Source of the DNA: Paraglaciecola arctica BSs20135
GTDB lineage: Bacteria > Pseudomonadota > Gammaproteobacteria > Enterobacterales > Alteromonadaceae
Length of the DNA stretch: 64,000 nt
Assembly: GCF_000314995.1 (NCBI RefSeq)
Contig: NZ_BAEO01000047.1
Location: forward strand, 1 to 64,000
Direction: 5' to 3'
The position numbers and the translations under genes were made by a program. Below the pieces are notes generated by a model that saw nothing but the letters and a program-made list of their open reading frames with translations, did no database searches and had not been told where the DNA came from. Positions 62,011 to 64,000 of the stretch are shown piece after piece. The stretch's first letter is position 1. The number at the start of each line of letters is the position of its first letter.

Positions 62011-63330
62011 ATGAGTAAATTAGCCTGCAATATCGCTGGGATTGATAGTATTAATCCATTCTGGTTAGCTTCAGCTCCACCCACCGATAAATACATAAAT
62101 GTAGTACGTGCTTTTGAAGCCGGTTGGGGTGGCGTAGTGTGGAAAACCTTAGGGATAGATCCCCCAGTCATCAACATGTCTAGCCGTTATGGTGTACATC
62201 ATGACCGCGCACGTAATGTCATTGGCATAAACAATATTGAGTTAATTACCGACCGTCCATTAGAAACCAATTTACGAGAGATAGAGCAGATCCGCAAAGA
62301 GTGGCCAGACAGAGTTATTATCGGCTCGATGATGGCTCCCCTAGATGAAAAAACTTGGAAAGAACTGGCCATCAAAATCGCTAATTCTGGCGTACATGGT
62401 ATAGAGCTAAACCTAGGTTGCCCCCACGGCATGTGTGAACGAGGTATGGGATCCGCTATTGGCCAAGTACCTGAGTTAATAGAACAAACGACTCGCTGGG
62501 TCAAAGAAGTAGTAGATATACCTGTATTTACCAAACTAACACCTAATATCACTGATATTTTGGTGGCCGCAGAGGCGGCATTAAAAGGTGGTGCTGATGC
62601 GGTTTCGCTTATCAATACAGTCAACTCAATCGCTTCAGTCGATTTAGATTTAATGGCGCCAACCCCTACTGTCGACGGCAAAGGCACCCATGGTGGATAT
62701 TGTGGTTCTGCAGTAAAACCCATTGCCTTGCATATGGTGGGTGAAATAGCCAGAAATCCCGATACCCGAAATTTACAAATATCCGCAATAGGTGGCATTG
62801 AAACCTGGCGCGACGCTGCTGAGTTTATTGCACTGGGAGCCAGTGGTGTACAAGTATGTACCGCAGCCATGTTATACGGTTTTCGCATTGTTGATGACAT
62901 GATAGCTGGGCTAGAGAACTTTTTAGACGAAAAAGGCTATGCCTCTTTATCCGCATTTCAAGGTAAAGCCATTCCTAATGTTGTCAATTGGAATGAGCTA
63001 AACATTAATTTTGATACTAAAGCATTTATTAACGAAGACTTATGTATTGAGTGTGGACGCTGCTTTATAGCCTGTGAAGATACCTCACACCAAGCCATTA
63101 CTATGCAAGAAAATACCAGTGGTGGACGTGACTTTGTAGTGGTTGATGATGAATGTGTGGGTTGTAATTTATGTAAACACGTATGCCCAGTACCTGACTG
63201 TATCGACATGCGCCCAGTAGAGAATGGACTGCCGGTACTTACATGGCCAGAACACCCTAAAAACCCGCAGCGTATTGACGCTGTATCCCTTGAAAGTTCC
63301 CTTGTAGAGACGGGAGAAAATAATGACTAA
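62011..63330 (+). CDS. preA: Dihydropyrimidine dehydrogenase, FMN/Fe-S subunit
   Basis: A 439-residue subunit. The FMN barrel carries FWLASAPPTDKYINVVRAF, ELNLGCPHGMCERGMGSAIGQ and FTKLTPNITDI, and the C-terminus holds two 4Fe-4S motifs (CIECGRCFIACEDTSH and CVGCNLCKHVCPVPDC). It is the active-site subunit that reduces pyrimidine. ATG 62011 has AAGGAG upstream. The last eight bases overlap the aminotransferase gene. Confidence 0.94.
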   Translation: MSKLACNIAGIDSINPFWLASAPPTDKYINVVRAFEAGWGGVVWKTLGIDPPVINMSSRYGVHHDRARNVIGINNIELITDRPLETNLREIEQIRKEWPDRVIIGSMMAPLDEKTWKELAIKIANSGVHGIELNLGCPHGMCERGMGSAIGQVPELIEQTTRWVKEVVDIPVFTKLTPNITDILVAAEAALKGGADAVSLINTVNSIASVDLDLMAPTPTVDGKGTHGGYCGSAVKPIALHMVGEIARNPDTRNLQISAIGGIETWRDAAEFIALGASGVQVCTAAMLYGFRIVDDMIAGLENFLDEKGYASLSAFQGKAIPNVVNWNELNINFDTKAFINEDLCIECGRCFIACEDTSHQAITMQENTSGGRDFVVVDDECVGCNLCKHVCPVPDCIDMRPVENGLPVLTWPEHPKNPQRIDAVSLESSLVETGENND

Positions 63331-64000
63331 AACTCATACTTTAACGCCTGAACAACTTCAGGCTAACTGGATGCCATTTACTTGCAATAGGCAATACAAG
63401 GCAGATCCTCGTTTAGTAGTTGGTGCGGATCGCATGCACTTCACTTTGTCTGATGGTAGACAATTATTGGACGGCATTGCAGGCCTATGGTGTTGTAATG
63501 CAGGACATAACCGGCCTCGAATAGTTGAGGCTATACAAAAACAAGTGGCGACACTGGATTATTCACCGGCATTCCAGATGGGGCACCCACTACAATTTGA
63601 GCTTGCTGAGCGACTAGCTAACATGGTTCCTGGCGATCTAAATAAGGTGTTTTTTACCAATTCTGGCTCTGAATCCTGTGAAACGGCCTTAAAGATGGCC
63701 ATTGCTTACCATAACGCACGGGGTGAAGGTAATAGGACAAAATTAATCGGTCGCGAGAAAGGTTATCACGGTGTCAACTTTGGAGGCCTATCTGTGGGCG
63801 GCATGTCTGCCAACCGTAAAATGTTTGGTAATTTGCTTAACGGTGTCGATCACATGCGCCATACCCATGGCATTGAAGCCAACCTGTTTAGTAAAGGAAT
63901 ACCTGAGCACGGAGTCGAATTAGCTGAAGATTTAGTACGGCTCTGTGAATTACATGATCCTTCAACCATAGCGGCGGTGATAGTCGAACCTTTAGCAGGT
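63323..64000 (+). CDS. Omega-amino acid--pyruvate aminotransferase, 5' part
   Basis: An open frame from ATG 63323 (GGGAG upstream) runs off the window end after 226 codons. It matches class III aminotransferases: NWMPFTCNRQYKADPRLVVG, LLDGIAGLWCCNAGHNRPRI, DYSPAFQMGHPLQFELAERL, VFFTNSGSESCETALKMA and GREKGYHGVNFGG. It is of the beta-alanine/omega-amino acid--pyruvate type. The PLP lysine lies beyond the window. It overlaps preA by eight bases. Beta-alanine or beta-aminoisobutyrate, the end products of pyrimidine reduction, are the likely substrates. Confidence 0.9.
   Translation, partial: MTKTHTLTPEQLQANWMPFTCNRQYKADPRLVVGADRMHFTLSDGRQLLDGIAGLWCCNAGHNRPRIVEAIQKQVATLDYSPAFQMGHPLQFELAERLANMVPGDLNKVFFTNSGSESCETALKMAIAYHNARGEGNRTKLIGREKGYHGVNFGGLSVGGMSANRKMFGNLLNGVDHMRHTHGIEANLFSKGIPEHGVELAEDLVRLCELHDPSTIAAVIVEPLAG

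Noticed and set aside
62199-62900. 233-codon minus-strand frame opposite preA
   Set aside because: A shadow of the FMN domain of PreA, with biased composition and no start site.

Overview
The window looks like about 64 kb of chromosome from a low-GC marine gammaproteobacterium of the Alteromonadales (Glaciecola/Paraglaciecola/Alteromonas-like). This rests on gene orders typical of gammaproteobacteria (truA-accD-folC-dedD-cvpA-purF; glrK-qseG-glrR; pheA convergent with aroF-tyrA), an FlgO-type lipoprotein gene with a sigma-54-like promoter, and a TonB receptor next to a catabolic operon. The genus is inferred from recognised families only. I saw no rRNA or tRNA gene, CRISPR array, insertion sequence or prophage.

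Region 1 (1-6.6 kb) is a visibly AT-rich glycan-modification block: the 3' end of a WbqC-family gene, a PhyH dioxygenase, a SAM methyltransferase, a NeuD-type acyltransferase, a five-bladed propeller (GH43-like) protein, a second PhyH enzyme, and a convergent GT41/HMW1C-like glycosyltransferase. It probably decorates a surface glycan or protein. Region 2 (6.6-16.4 kb) is a surface-structure locus: a minus-strand chaperone-usher operon with two DUF4402 pilin-like subunits, a large unusual usher and a SPOR-domain lipoprotein, followed by an FlgO-like lipoprotein, a second SPOR lipoprotein paralogous to the first, and a LysM/TPR lipoprotein. This is the best candidate for an undescribed system, possibly a fimbrial machine tied to peptidoglycan by SPOR and LysM domains.

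Region 3 (16.4-28.9 kb) is accessory. It holds a TetR regulator that shares TACC-N4-GGTA operators with an AhpD-like and FrnE-like oxidoreductase pair, miaE, a HigBA-like toxin-antitoxin pair beside a diverged miaE fragment, a chimeric remnant joining mannitol 2-dehydrogenase to a PfkB sugar kinase, then VOC/LysR, MerR/CDF and AraC/DUF2306 pairs, a thioesterase and a YIP1 protein. Region 4 (29-38.4 kb) is core: purF, cvpA, dedD, folC, accD, truA and the GlrK-QseG-GlrR envelope-stress system. Region 5 (38.4-45 kb) has EF-hand genes, one apparently frameshifted, two copies of a 25-bp dyad, and a ferric-iron ABC operon behind a perfect 19-bp Fur-like box.

Region 6 (45-57.8 kb) carries a SUI1/YciH factor, a double-receiver protein with a degenerate first domain, pheA, aroF-tyrA with a TyrR-like box, an ArsR/AHSA1 pair, maa, rlmF, an FAD enzyme, a 7Fe ferredoxin, a VOC protein, mrp and a LysR regulator. 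Region 7 (58.2-64 kb) is a TonB receptor followed by preT, preA and an omega-amino acid aminotransferase cut by the window end. It reads as a reductive pyrimidine-degradation operon with its own outer-membrane importer.
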